Source: Prinsepia uniflora
Lineage: Eukaryota > Streptophyta > Magnoliopsida > Rosales > Rosaceae
Assembly (NCBI GenBank): GCA_032719365.1
Contig: CM064876.1
Location: forward strand, 61,809,864-61,873,863
DNA length: 64,000 bases
Reading direction: 5' to 3'
In this document: piece by piece, positions 11,405-22,845 of the stretch
Layout of the letters: every line of letters starts with the position of its first letter
Position numbering within the stretch: position 1 is the first letter of the stretch
Notes under the pieces: generated by a model
The model's input: the letters and a program-made list of their open reading frames with translations, nothing else
Told to the model about the DNA's origin: nothing
Database searches by the model: none
Program-made: the position numbers and the translations under genes

Positions 11405-11423
11405 AATTTCGAGACGAAATTTC
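11403..11423 (+). other. Perfect hairpin between stop codon and polypurine tract (element A)
   Basis: GAAATTTCG / CGAAATTTC arms of 9 bp around AGA, overlapping the gag-pol stop codon. Equivalent hairpins sit at the same place in K (58136-58155) and G (33907-33926). Confidence 0.7.
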
Positions 11424-11425
11424 TT

Positions 11426-11437
11426 AAGGGGGGAAGG
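11426..11437 (+). other. Polypurine tract of element A
   Basis: AAGGGGGGAAGG, one base before the TGTAACACC start of the 3' LTR; primer for plus-strand synthesis. Confidence 0.92.
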
Positions 11438-11438
11438 T

Positions 11439-13938
11439 TGTAACACCCCGGAAATTCGAGGATTTCCATATTGTAATTTATTGTGTGATTTGACGATTTT
11501 ACCCCTGTGAATGGTATGGTCAAATTGTTGACTTTTTGATTGATAAACTAAATGGACTTTGACCTATGACCGTGACGTAGTTCGGGACGTCACGAGTTCA
11601 TAGACAGGTGGCACGTCCAATTCGGACGATCATGGTAAAATTTATGACTATCGGAAGTTCAGGTGGCACATTTGAATCAGCTTTAAATTTCAGCCTTTGG
11701 ATTGAAAACCCCAGATCTAATCTCAGCCCTTGATCTAATCTGGAGATCAAATCTGGGCCGTTCAAATCTTTGAGCAGCTTTCCCTCCATTTCTATATAAT
11801 TCTCACCCGAACCCACACACACTGCCCATTTCATCCATCACACCCGCACTACTCCCTGTCCCTGTGTCTGTGTGTTGCTGGACTCACGGGGAAGGACGGA
11901 GGCACGGCGGTGGACGGCGGCAGACGGCGGCGCGGAAGGAAGCAGGGGAAACCCGTGGCGGTTTCAACCCAGATTTTTTGGTAAATCATTTCCCACGTTT
12001 AAACTGGTCCGTTATCAATCCTAATCAACTCTAGGAACCTCCAGGAACCTTCTGGATTGGAGCCCGTGGCCGGTGGAGCTCAGGGCGGTGGCATAACAGC
12101 GACGGGAGGCCGGTGCTGTTCTTCGAGGTAGGCCCTCGATTCAATCCGTTTTTCTCAATTCTTTTTACATGGAACTAATCTAGGGACTAAGACGAGTAAT
12201 TAGGAATTGAAAGGAATGAAAATGATCCAGAAATGAAGGAATGGCAACCGGGTCGTGATCGCGGGTCTGATCGACCCGAGTTGCAGGAAAACGGGTCAAC
12301 CCGTCTGATGACAGTGGTGCTGACGTGGCACCCTGTCAGTCTGTCAGATGACGTGGACCAACCGTGAGCCGACACGTGTCACATGTCAGTGCACAGTCAG
12401 CACTGACATGTCAGTGACGTGGACCAGTCAGGGACTGCCACGTGTCACTGACATGTCAGTGACGTGGACCAGTGCCGTACTGACACGTGGCACATGTCAG
12501 ATCTGACACGTGGTCTGACAGATCAGTGTGGTGGACCAATCAGTTGTTGACACGTGGCACCTGTCAGAGTCTGACATGTCAGACCTGACAGCTGTCAGAT
12601 GACGTCAGCATGACGTCATGCTGACGTCAGCAGTGACGTCAGCGATGACGTCAGCAGGAACTGTTCCTGCGTTGACCGGCGCGTGGGGGCGCGTGTGAAC
12701 AGTGTTTTTGGCGGGACCACCACCATTCTTTAGGTTTCGACGATCCGGATCCAATAGCAGTGGTTTCGGGTCGATCGGAGATCCTTAAGTTGGTCAAAAT
12801 AAGGTTTATTGCCTTGGGAAGCGCGTTCGGGCGGCTTTCCCGGGTCGGTTTCGACCTAGGCTTTCATGGTTGAATGTTGGGGGTTTAATTTGACCTTTAC
12901 GAATACTTGGACTTGACAGGGATTGTACATTTGTACCAGGACGAGGGTATACGTTCGGTTTCTAGCAGGATTGTACTGTGAGTGGGCCATTTTCTTAAAC
13001 CCTTGTGTGCATAAATGTTTTCTGGTTTTATTATACTTATTCACATGCTAAAACAATGATGGTTTTGATGATATGGAAAATATGGTTATGGCACGTTTCA
13101 CGGTATTTGGGCTTGAGACCCGTCCGATGAAACTGAATGATTGGTTCGGATTCTATCTATGTATATATATGTTTGCATGTGGATATTAATAAAATGTATT
13201 TGTTACTGCACTGTATAGATCCTTCCATATTGTATTGTCTCCTCCGGATGAGGTACCCCGGAGAGGTCACGGACGTCTAGAACGTCCAGCGTCTATGACG
13301 CTAAGCATCGGGGATGCTGTACCCGAACGGGGTTTGGGGATTGAACTCGAAAATTGAGACCCGAGTGGCACGCGTAGCCTTGTGATTGTGACCTTATTGG
13401 ACGTCAGGGACGTCAGACATCAGGGATGTCGGGATTGGAGTGTATAGTGCAGCAACTAAAATTATGGTTATGGTTTTATTATATGCCTTATGGTTCATAT
13501 TTGATGGTTTATGATTTTGAATTATGTTGCACGCATGTTTGGAAAACGGAGGGGTAAATTATATGTTTTACTTATCAAACGATTTCATAAACTTGAATTT
13601 CGGTCCACTCACCCTTACTGTTTTGATAACCCCTCCAGGTCGGGAAACTGAGGTAGAGGAGGAACCAGAGGCTGAGGCATAGATCTACTTCTGCGTACCT
13701 GAACCCCTGCTGGGCGGTGTACCCGCAGGATTACTTTAGAGTCGTGCTCGCAAATTTGTAATTTTGGATTATATCCCTTGTCTGACATTCGTTTAATTCG
13801 GATTTTATGTATGACTTTAATTTGGTTATTTATGCTTTTAAATGTTTTGAGGTTAAAATTGGTATGAATTATTGGGTGTCAGACGGGAGCAGGGCACGTC
13901 CCCTTGTGGTCCCTGTGGGATCGGGGCGGGTCCTGTCA
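11439..13938 (+). repeat. Element A 3' LTR (2500 bp) with a U3 deletion of about 300 bp
   Basis: Matches the 5' LTR nearly base for base except that sequence equivalent to about 4252-4550 is missing (junction near 11671-11681). The missing part contains the second GACAGGCGGCACG block and the U3 palindrome. The TATA box is kept at 11793-11799, and the predicted intron at 12978-13638. Ends TCCTGTCA, followed by the TSD ATGTT (13939-13943). Confidence 0.95.
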
Positions 13939-14369
13939 ATGTTACTTCCTCGAAATCACATTTCGAGTTTCAAGCCCACAACCAAGGAATCCACGAGCAG
14001 TCCAGCACCACCACCACGTCCAGAACTTTATATTTACGTCTCATAATTACTTTAGCGACTCAACCAGTCCCTAGTACCCTTGGTTGTACGCTAAGGAGCT
14101 TCCGAAACCATTTCATAACCCAAAATTGATTGGCCTTCGCAGGTCCAGTTCTGGGTTCATCCCAGACATCATCCTAGACATCATCCACCTTGGCTTCTTT
14201 TCCTTTTTGTTTCATTTCCTCTTTTTCTCTTGTTTTCCTTCCCTGCCCGTGCATTTCCCTGGTTCTTCCTCATTTTCTTATCACCTCCATATTTTTCTAG
14301 TTTTTCCTCACTTTCGGTGCCTATCTACCGAACCCACTTAACCCACTCTTCTTTCTTTACCCAGGTGTC

Positions 14370-14405
<36 letters not shown>

Positions 14406-14741
14406 TGGAGGTAGGTCGATAATAGGGAAAAATGAGAAGAAAATTTTAGAACTTTCTAGGCTACTCTAGGTCATACTAGAAAATAACCAAAATGCCCTTC
14501 AAGCATAATTTACCAAAACTCCCTAAAGGCTTTTTTACTCGAACCAACTTCATACGTTCTCCAATTTTGGCATGCCGCCTGTCAATGAATTCAAGATTCT
14601 GAGACCTTCGTAACATTCTTCTCAGAATTTTCAAAAGACATCCATATCAAAAATCAACTATTTGACTTTATAGGGGTAAAATCATCTAATTACCCAACTT
14701 TTTTTCCAAATTGTCTTTCTTCAACTTTCCAAGCCGTTACA
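13939..14741 (-). repeat. Element A right TSD and element B 5' LTR, part 2
   Basis: ATGTT (13939-13943) is the duplicated target; sequence then resumes the B LTR (ACTTCCTCGAAATCACATTTCG), matching 1098 onward in the left LTR, and ends GCCGTTACA at 14741. Contains a (TA)n tract at about 14374-14402. Confidence 0.88.
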
Positions 14742-15705
14742 CGACCACCTATGAAAAGAACCCAAGGTCAAAATCCCGGCCAAAAATAGAATAAGCTAGA
14801 CAGTTGGAGGAAGTTTGTTCCAATTGATACACGATTAGAAAAAGAATTTGGGCCTAACCAAATGCCACCCCACATAGCATAACATCAAGCCATTATAAAC
14901 AAGATAAGGCTCATGATACAAGGTTAAACAACTCCTCAGAGAGTGAGCAACTTGATCTACATAAAGCCTTAATAAACTTTGAACGATCATAACTTTCTCA
15001 TACAATGTCCAATTAACTAAAACCTTGAACCATTGAACTTAGAATGACAGCCTGAACATTTTTCATGTTGATCGTGATCCCAAATTCTAACTAACACGCT
15101 CACACACACATTCAGAGGCTGAGAACAGCCTCTATGCATAGGCCTCACGCGCTTTCGCAGAGATTTTCTTCAGCCTCTCGCGGGTCTGCAAATTAGGTCG
15201 CCCGGCCCGTTGACCTAACCCGACTCGTTTTCACTCATTTCTTCACCATTTTGCACATATTATATGTCCAATTTTTTCTAATTGAATTTAGGAAAGGACC
15301 GCTGACATCAAAACCATGTAAAACTCACCTTGACATACGATACAACACCATGAACTTTCGGCCAAGGTTCTTCCACCACGCAGAGGTCTTTCTCTCGTTC
15401 AAACTCAAATCTTTCTACCTCAAATTCATTGTGAGACCTCCAAGGAGTCGTTATCACGTTAGTTCCTAAGTTTCATGGCTTAAAACCTTTAAGCCCAAAA
15501 ATAGGAACTTACGGTTTCCTACTTTCTCCTTACTGTTTTTTCCCATACTCCCTCGTTTTCCCTCTGTTTCTTTCTCTCTTTCCTTTATTTCTCTTTTTCC
15601 TTTCTTTTCTCTTTCCAGTTCTATCTAGTTTTTCTCCATAGGTTTGGTTAGGTGGTAATTTTTATTTCTTTTCAGTTCTACACCACCGATGCCCCTTCCA
15701 AGGCT

Positions 15706-15736
<31 letters not shown>

Positions 15737-17906
15737 GCACTACTTAGGTCGGTGGATGTATATAAGGAGGGAAAACTTTAAAGTTTTCTAGAATGCACAC
15801 ATGAATCACATGTTACAATGGTAAAATTACCAAATTACCCTATACCAAAATTACCAAATTACTTTTGACCTTTTTAGACCCATATTGAAACCATTTGAAC
15901 TCCATTTTTGGCATGCCTTCCATCTCTGTATTAAGAAAGCCGAGACCTTCTTAATCGCCTTCCCAGAATCTCCAAAAACTTTCTTGATCAAAAAGTTAAA
16001 TAGTGACCTATTAGGGCCCGAATGGTCATTTTTTTTCTTCCAATTTTACCCTTATCGAGGGTCCAGGCCATCACACAAAGACTGAAACTACTGACTTAAA
16101 CTTCTTGAACTTATGCTTTGAAGGTTCTATCAAAATAAGAAAATCACCACAATGTAAAGGCTTGCGTACAGTCATATGCTACCTTCATAACAGGAGGACA
16201 TCATATGCATGCATCAAAGAAAGACTGATGAATGGTCATCACAACGTTATCAGGAAACTACTGAAGACGAACAGAAGTACTAGCATTCATACATTTTGTG
16301 TGTCGCACATGAATGGCTTTTTCGAAGAAAAAAAATTGGTGCGCACAAAATTTAGGCTAATAAACTTCAAAATCAGCATGTGATTTTGTGTGATGTTCCC
16401 CCTTTCAATAAATCTCGCGTCATCACACAATTAATAAAGTACCTGAGCACCGTCCTCTTCTATATCAAATTATTGGGAAGTTACAAATAATCCCCATCAA
16501 ACTAAGAGTAGTAACGAAGCACGTCAGCCACCCAATGTTCTATTTTATAGGATTTCAGCTGAAGGAAGAATGACAGTAAATCTTAGGTAGGAAATAGAAC
16601 GGGAGTTAAACGCATCAATTGTTGACCCTAGACAATATCAAAAACGTAAAAAAGAGCTTTCTGACGAAGTTGAGGGAAAGAACAATTCAACCAAGCTTGA
16701 ATCATTTATAGGGGTCCATTCAAAGGGGATCTCAACCCAGAATAACAAGTGATGGTATGCAGAAGATTGTACATATGGGCCAGAACAAATGAACCCATAG
16801 CTACATCCTCACAGGAGGCAAGTGCTTCGGCTAAAAGAACCCACTATTGTTTTAAACATTTAGAAGCATTCGACAAGATGAAGTGGTCCTACCAAAAATA
16901 TAGAACTGGATCTTCTCGTAAATTGAGCATAGGTAACCACTTGGAAACCCCTAATTCCTTGAAGAATTTCTCTTATTTAAGGCTCACATCGAAACCACTG
17001 AGGTAAAAAACATCTAGATATGGATAAAGGTACTAAATTTGTGAGATATGGCCTTAGCAATCTGAGGGTTAGAACTCAATGGAAAATAAGGACATGTGAA
17101 TGAGTTGGTGAAGTTAGCAATTCTACTTGAGGTCATCAAGGAAAGTTGAGGTCATAGGACCTATTCCAAAATGGAAAATACTGGTATTGCTATTCTATAA
17201 AACACAAAGTAGCACTAAGAAGGTTCACATCAAGAAAAATGGGCAAGTCATACAAACTCACCAGGTGATACACTCAATTGGTCCAAAATTCAGTGTAGTA
17301 TAGCTCCTTCATCCTCCGGACCCAAAGCAAAAAACAGTAAAAAAATGTTTCTTCGATTTTTGACCAGGAACAAAGAGCCCATCCCGAATGAATGTCACCC
17401 CAAGGGAAATAATATTGTTGATAAATAAAGGAAGCTTGGAATTAAGACAAGGTGTTGTAAAAAGGTGCAACCTTCAACACCCGGCTTCGCTAAGAGGGCC
17501 CCAAGTTGAAATGATGTTTTTCATCTATGGAAAGAATGGGCCTTGAGCAATATGACCTTCCTCTTCGTAAACTCGGAACGTATAAAGAGCGTTGGTGGAA
17601 CAATCTTGAAAATTTTATTTAGAAATCCAAGGGGCTTTAGGAGCTTGGTCGGCCACAAGACCAAAAAAGGAAGAAGAACAAATGGAAGCTTTTTCCTTTT
17701 AAACTGCTTTAGGAACCATATCTTTTAGGACCAAAAGAAGATTTTTGGCCTTGAAGAGAAGAAGAGAAAAATGGTAATTTGTTCAAAAGAAGAGATAACT
17801 CTGATAATAAATAGAAACCACCAATACTTGAATTAACAAGGCTTTGGGAAAAGATCTAAGGGAATCAAAATAAGTAAAGGTGAAATTGTGTGAATTTAAA
17901 TTTCTT
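14742..17906. other. Unassigned region with a probable worn minus-strand LTR
   Basis: No gene recognised. About 15060-16075 has features of the LTR superfamily in this window: GGCATGCCTTCCATCTCTG-like block near 15909 (compare GGCATGCCGCCTGTC elsewhere), CACGCGC-type text near 15148 and a pyrimidine-rich stretch, but no clear ends. A mixed (AC)n(AT)n microsatellite lies at about 15709-15736. From 16080 to 17900 there are only short frames (e.g. 92 aa at 16105-16383, 85 aa at 16749-17006) without recognisable motifs; this may be old retroelement DNA. E inserted at its right edge. Confidence 0.35.
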
Positions 17907-17911
17907 AAAAT

Positions 17912-18398
17912 TGTTGAAGTAAGAAATGTTACAACGGTTAATTACTCGTCGTCCAATCACCAAATGACGTGTATCCTTCCTCATAAACTGCTAACTAGGA
18001 AGAGTTGTGGGTCTTCCGTTAGTACAGACACCAGTGTAGTGCTAGCCTAAAGTTCTTCAACATTCAAGTTAGTAACTTTGTTACTAATAAGAAACCGTAA
18101 ATGTTAAGTTTAACAGAGTAATAGTAAATAGTAATTATTAGTTACCGTTATTGGGAATGTGTACCCCTTATATATGGGTGAGTGGAGTGTTCATTTCTCA
18201 TAATTTTGATGTGGGACAAATGCTCATCGATTTGCATGTTGACATGTGTTATACGGATCAAAGGTAGAAATGCTTCCACGTGTCATCCCATCTTGGGCCC
18301 ATTGTAAGGGCTATGTACGTAATGTGGGCCTGGCCCATGTTCAGTGTTTAGGCTTTAGGTATACAATCCGGTTAGTCTGGTCAGATATGGTGTCAACA
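17912..18398 (-). repeat. Element E 3' LTR (487 bp)
   Basis: TGTTGAAGTAAGAAATG...GATATGGTGTCAACA; matches 47144-47598 over its whole length with many substitutions. TSD AAAAT precedes it at 17907-17911. Contains TTATATATGGGTGAGTGG (about 18169), possibly the promoter TATA read on the opposite strand. Confidence 0.9.
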
Positions 18399-18413
18399 GA
18401 AGTCCCCCAAGTT
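18399..18413 (-). other. Polypurine tract of element E
   Basis: The minus strand reads AACTTGGGGGACTTC immediately before the 3' LTR. Short but purine-rich and correctly placed. Confidence 0.6.
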
Positions 18414-18680
18414 CTTGATTGTGGTGGAATTTCTCGATTAGGGACTTGTCTCATTCTTTAAGGCTCAGTGGGAAGTATACCTGTAGTCCCCAAAGTCCCT
18501 TGGTCAATAGAGGTTGCCAAACTATTCTCGCTTGTGTGATAGAAGTGACATGTGGTCGGTGCGTTAGCTAAGACGTCTTGACTGAGACATCTCAGTCACC
18601 TATGTGCGGTAATGTCTCGGTGGGTTTTTGAAATGAGTGGCTCAAGATATGTAGAAGGGCACTCGGTGGTCGTGGTGTAC
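18414..18680 (-). other. Element E internal sequence next to the 3' LTR
   Basis: Non-coding Tat-type 3' internal DNA, ending in the target site TGTAC (18676-18680) of solo LTR C. It continues at 21757. No motif recognised. Confidence 0.5.
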
Positions 18681-21600
18681 TGTCAGGACCCACCCCGGTT
18701 TCACCCCGAAACCCGAGGTAAATCCTGCTCCCGTCTGACACCCCGACACAAAAACAGTCAGACGCAGGAGAAAGCACTCAATAAAACCGAAGTTAGAGTT
18801 TACAGAGCATAGTACGAATACAATGAAATAAAAACCGATGACGAAAATACGCACGCGGAAGAAAAACTTAAACAATCGGAAATCCCGCTCGTCACTTCTA
18901 TGCCTCAGACACTGCCTCGACGTCAAGACCCCGCGCTATCTCCACAATCTGGAGGGCAATTTAAAACAGAAGATGTGAGTGGACCATAATAAAAGAAACG
19001 TTCTAAAACCATTTATCAGAAAAACCGAGTTTAACCCTCTGTTTTGAAACCACATGCATAACCCAGTTATCAAAACAATTATGAATCAATCACCATAAAC
19101 ATCATAAGAAACAGAAACACTATAAAACAGTTATAGAAATCATGGTATGTATATCAGAAAACCATATCATAAACCCTGAACGTCAAAATCATCATTTTCC
19201 GATCAAACCTGCTGGACCTATCCGAGTCTTTAAACTCCCGAGTCTTTAAACTCAATTCATGCCTCAATAATATCCGAGTCTTTAAACTCCCGAGTCTTTA
19301 AACTCAATAGGCCTACGGGGGAAATATCAATATATCCGAGTCTTTAAACTCCCGAGTCTTTAAACTCAATCCGGGCCCGTCCCCCGTCAATCAATATCCG
19401 GGTCTTTAAACCCAATAACCAGATCCAGAAAATCCAATCCAAAACCATTTGAAAACCATTTCTAAATCCATATCCAAACCCGAATCCGAAATCACTGGTC
19501 CGATGCCCTTCCGGCATCCCGAACCGCCATTCCGAACCCAAATCCGGAATTCACTTTTCAACTTTAAAACCAAATTCCACTTTCCGAAATCCGATTCTAG
19601 AACCAAAAATCTTGATTATCAAAATCATGTTCTAAAATCCATTTATAATTATTGAAAACCATTTATTGTTTGAAATCCTAAACCATGGCATCATAATCAG
19701 AAATCAAGACTTTCTCGTAAAACATGCCAAATACGTAAGTTCTCGAAAAACGTGCAATGATGTAAAACAGTTATAGCATATTCAAATAATCATAAAATCA
19801 CATATAAAACCATAAATCAAGTAATGAAAAGCAGTTATGCATGCTCAGTTTAAGGAAGAAGTCCACTCACAGTACCGAGCCCTCAATCGCGTCCCGAACG
19901 TCCTGCACGTTCCTCGGCTTCCTCGGGAAATCCCGATCCTGTCAACAACCACCAAATTACGTCACTAACACATCCACGAGTATCCACCTAAATTCCCTCA
20001 AAAATCCCCGGGTCCTAAACGTAATGAACCGGAACCCTAAACCATCACCCTCGCGAAACTACTTCGATTCGACGTCCGATTAACCCGAAACCAATTCCAA
20101 TGGACTCGTCACAACTCCTGGACCAAAAACCATGTTGACCACTTTCCCCAGAACCGCCGCACGTACCCCCACGCGCCGCCCAAAGTGGCTGCGCGTGGCT
20201 CTCACGCGCCAGCTACAGTACCACCGTCAACCTCACGTCGACCCGGTTCACACCAGTACTGCAACTCGGACCGGCGAGACCTGTTCTCTGCCGTCCGGCC
20301 ACCATTTCACCTCCTTTCTTCACCTATAGCTTCGTCCAGCCCTACTCTATCCATCCCCGTCCTTGAATCACCGCGATTCAACCCGTAGCTCATCGACTCA
20401 AGCTCGAACCAGACGGCCCGAACTCCCCTGTTTGTCTTCCCGGCCACCCAAGTCACTTCCCATCACGGTGGCAACACCAGACGGTTCCTAGGACCATCCT
20501 AAACCTCACCCAACTCACCTGGAACGTCGACTCTACGCCAATCTTCACGACTTTCGGTTTGAAAGTCACGGCTAAAACAGAGCACGCAGAGCACCTGCCG
20601 TCGTGCTAACCGCCATCGTATACCCCCGTCACGGCAGCACAACCAGGAGATACCCAGGCCTCCCCTGAGTCGCCTAGACCAACCTAGACTCAACGATTCT
20701 ACCTCTAAAGCTACGACTTCCATTTTGAACTTCTACGGCTAAACAGAACATCGAAATGGGGATAAGGGAATTACCTGCCTTCCGTCACTGTCGTGAGCTC
20801 CGCTGGGGCTGGTGGACTCCTCGCACCCCTCACGACACTGCCACGATCTCAGTAGCACCGTACACGGCCGCCACCGCCACGATTTCTCACAAACTCCGTG
20901 ATTTCCTTCCTGTTTCCCCCCTGATTTTCCCGCAGCTCTCGACGCCCTCACACACAGCCACCACACCGTCAGCCTCTCTCACTGCTTCCCTCACACTCCC
21001 TGCTCACTCTCACACACTCACAACTCACCAGCACCCTCGATCAACCCTCAATTTTTCCTCACCGCCTCACTCTGTTTCACTCTGGTTGAAAACACACACA
21101 CGATCACACACGGGCTCACCTAAGTAATTGGAACCGTGCTCACACAAGATCCAACCAGAACCCTCTAGTCCCCCAACACGTGTCACCATCCAATCCATAC
21201 TCTCTCACATGGCTCAATCTCAGCCGTCCATCTGTCCCTTTCTCTGCACAATTTCCAAAGCACAAAAGACCAAACTGCCCCTCCTTTTAACCCAATTTTA
21301 CAAATTTGCCACTACCTTTCTAGACCCGTATCTCACACACTGTAAGTCCGATGAATATGTGCCGCCTGTCATCGAACTCAGGACAACGAGATCTACGCAA
21401 CCATCCTCGGTCAACGTACCAAAACCCGATCGTCCAAAAAGTCAACGTTTCCCCTTCTTTTAACCAAATTACGGTTATGCCCTCAACCTTCCGAACATCA
21501 TAACTTCCTCCTCGGATGTCGGAATTAGGCGTGCCACCTGCCTATGGATTCGTGACATCCTAAACTACGTACTGGTCACTGGTCAACACCCATTTGACCA

Positions 21601-21751
21601 CTCGAACTAAAGTCCACATTTTTGCCCAAGTCAGAGGCAAAATCGTCATTCTAAACTTACAGACCTATCGAGACCACCTAACCACCGATAAACCTCACTA
21701 ATCCCACCTTAATCACTATCTTAATCCCGGCTCTCGGGACGGGTTGTTACA
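18681..21751 (-). repeat. Solo LTR C (3071 bp), TSD TGTAC
   Basis: TGTCAGGACCC...GGTTGTTACA with perfect TSD TGTAC at 18676-18680 and 21752-21756, and no second LTR or internal region, so this is a solo LTR left by LTR-LTR recombination. Orientation minus. Landmarks: predicted intron from donor GTGAGT (19865-19870) to acceptor CAG at 18949-18951; GAGTCTTTAAACTC array 19222-19412; GCGCGTG...CACGCGC hairpin 20191-20209; GGCACGTTC/GACAGGCGGC-type blocks near 21360 and 21535. Frames of 123 and 111 aa at 20756-21127 and 21128-21463 are composition effects, not genes. Confidence 0.93.
19222..19412. repeat. GAGTCTTTAAACTC palindrome array in LTR C
   Basis: Six exact copies of GAGTCTTTAAACTC arranged as three closely spaced pairs, plus a GGGTCTTTAAACCC variant in which both arms changed together. 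It lies inside the predicted LTR intron. Confidence 0.9.
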
Positions 21752-21756
21752 TGTAC

Positions 21757-22260
21757 ATAGTGGATCGGCTGCTCGGTGTGGCAGTCATAGGGTCACGTCG
21801 AGACTTGGTCGGTGCTGATGGTGGATGCCTGGAACAGTGGGTTGAAAAGCTACCATCAAGCATTGTGTGTGGCTCGGTGGTATGTGCTCAACATTGGTCA
21901 GGGGACCATGGTCGTCCTGTTGACTTGGGTGAAGTCAGTTGGTTTGAATTGGATCGGCTAACAGTAGTTGAGTCAGCGAAGCAGTACAGAAGTCGGTTGG
22001 TAGTCAGGGGGCAGTTAGTCTCCCTCAGTTCAAAAGAGATTTCTAATCATCTATCAGCGATGGTGCGTACGATGGTGTGAATTCCGATCTGTGAACTCCA
22101 CCACGAAAAAAAAACACGATAAATTACACTTGCATTAATTTTTTCAATTAACGTAGGTACCTGTGAAGAATTGAGCATGAACTACGTTGAGTCTGTGATA
22201 AGATCTTCTAGGATGTCGGTTGGCCTCTAAGTTTTGTTCTCTTTTACATCTTTTTTGTAG
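21757..22260 (+). other. Element E internal sequence upstream of the antisense ORF
   Basis: Continues from 18680. A 109-aa frame (21751-22080) has no family match that I recognise. The segment ends with a pyrimidine-rich run and TTTTTTGTAG (about 22251-22260) directly before an ATG, which looks like a 3' splice site for the antisense ORF. Confidence 0.45.
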
Positions 22261-22845
22261 ATGTCTGAGGATAGTAACTCGACATTGGAGGGAAAGTTCT
22301 ACGACTAAGAGGTCAGTGAGTCGTCTGATAGTAGTGTAAATATTCTAATAACCCCCTCTTCTTATAGTGAGGACGAGCCTTGCTCGGACAGAGTAGATGA
22401 TAAGGCTCGGCTAAATAAAGATGGGGCCGAGAGTTCTCATGTATGGATGGCTCGGCTCGTGAAGTAGAGGTTGATGAGCGCACGGGTAATGGTTATGTGT
22501 TGTTCGATACTGAGACCATCGTTAAAAAAGGTGTGCATAAGGCACTAAAGCTAACACATGGCCGACATAAGGGGTTAGTCCAAGTATCCAAAGTTAATTC
22601 AGCCAGTGATGGGTCAGTCTTGGACGATGTAGAGAAGGTCGTCTTTACCATAGACGAGATGGTAAATAAGGAGACGGAGAAGGAGTTGGTGAAGATACAC
22701 ATATATTTTGAGGTGCCTGAGTTGGTGGTGATGCGATTACGGGTGAAGGGGAGTTGTCGAGTAACCCCCCAGTTGGCATTGCATTCTTTTACACCGAGCT
22801 GATGCACCACGAGGTTCATCTACATTTGCACCTCTGGTTGCAAAG
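22261..22845 (+). pseudogene. Antisense extra ORF of element E, fragment 1 (N-terminal part, putative gypsy-type transposon domain)
   Basis: Opposite in direction to E's gag. Starts ATGTCTGAGGATAGTAAC, giving a Ser/Asp/Glu-rich N-terminus (MSEDSNSTLEG...) with an in-frame TAA soon after and frameshifts later. The end of the fragment, read across frames, gives EVPELVVMRLRVKG and FYTELMHHEVHLHLHLW, which resembles the start of the plant 'putative gypsy type transposon' domain (Pfam Transposase_28, PF04195), a domain known from extra antisense ORFs of Tat-lineage elements. Interrupted at CAAAG by solo LTR D. The assignment rests on motif memory, not on a search. Function of this protein in the element life cycle is not established. 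Confidence 0.6.

Larger units (their letters stand above)
4027..13938 (+). mobile_element. Element A: Tekay/Del-like chromovirus (Ty3/gypsy), young insertion
   Basis: Complete element: LTR 4027-6826, primer site 6830-6841, a single gag-pol frame 6959-11404, polypurine tract 11426-11437, LTR 11439-13938, and perfect 5-bp TSD ATGTT. By eye the LTRs differ at about ten single positions plus one deletion of about 300 bp in the 3' copy, so insertion is recent. Domain order gag-PR-RT-RNaseH-IN with a C-terminal chromodomain-like tail and LTRs longer than 2.5 kb is typical of the Tekay (Del) chromovirus lineage. It is nested in element B's 5' LTR. Confidence 0.96.
1..14741 (-). mobile_element. Element B: Ty3/gypsy-type LTR retrotransposon, internally reduced, split by element A
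   Basis: Two related LTRs of about 2 kb flank a short internal region. Orientation is minus: on the plus strand each LTR ends in GTTACA (reverse TGTAAC) and the right LTR begins TGATAGGACCC. The left LTR runs off the window edge, so its TSD cannot be checked. Internal sequence (1907-2809) is far too short for gag-pol, so the element is non-autonomous or deleted. Element A (4027-13938) sits inside the right LTR. The two LTRs differ at many positions, so B is clearly older than A. Confidence 0.85.

Noticed and set aside
20756..21463. Two consecutive open frames of 123 and 111 aa on the plus strand
   Set aside because: They lie inside solo LTR C with exact ends and TSD. Composition is Ser/Thr/His-rich from CAC/CTC tracts, with no family motifs and no conservation in related LTRs.
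22443..22802. 119-aa plus-strand frame as a host gene
   Set aside because: It overlaps the antisense extra ORF of element E, is broken by LTR D, and its context is retrotransposon on both sides.
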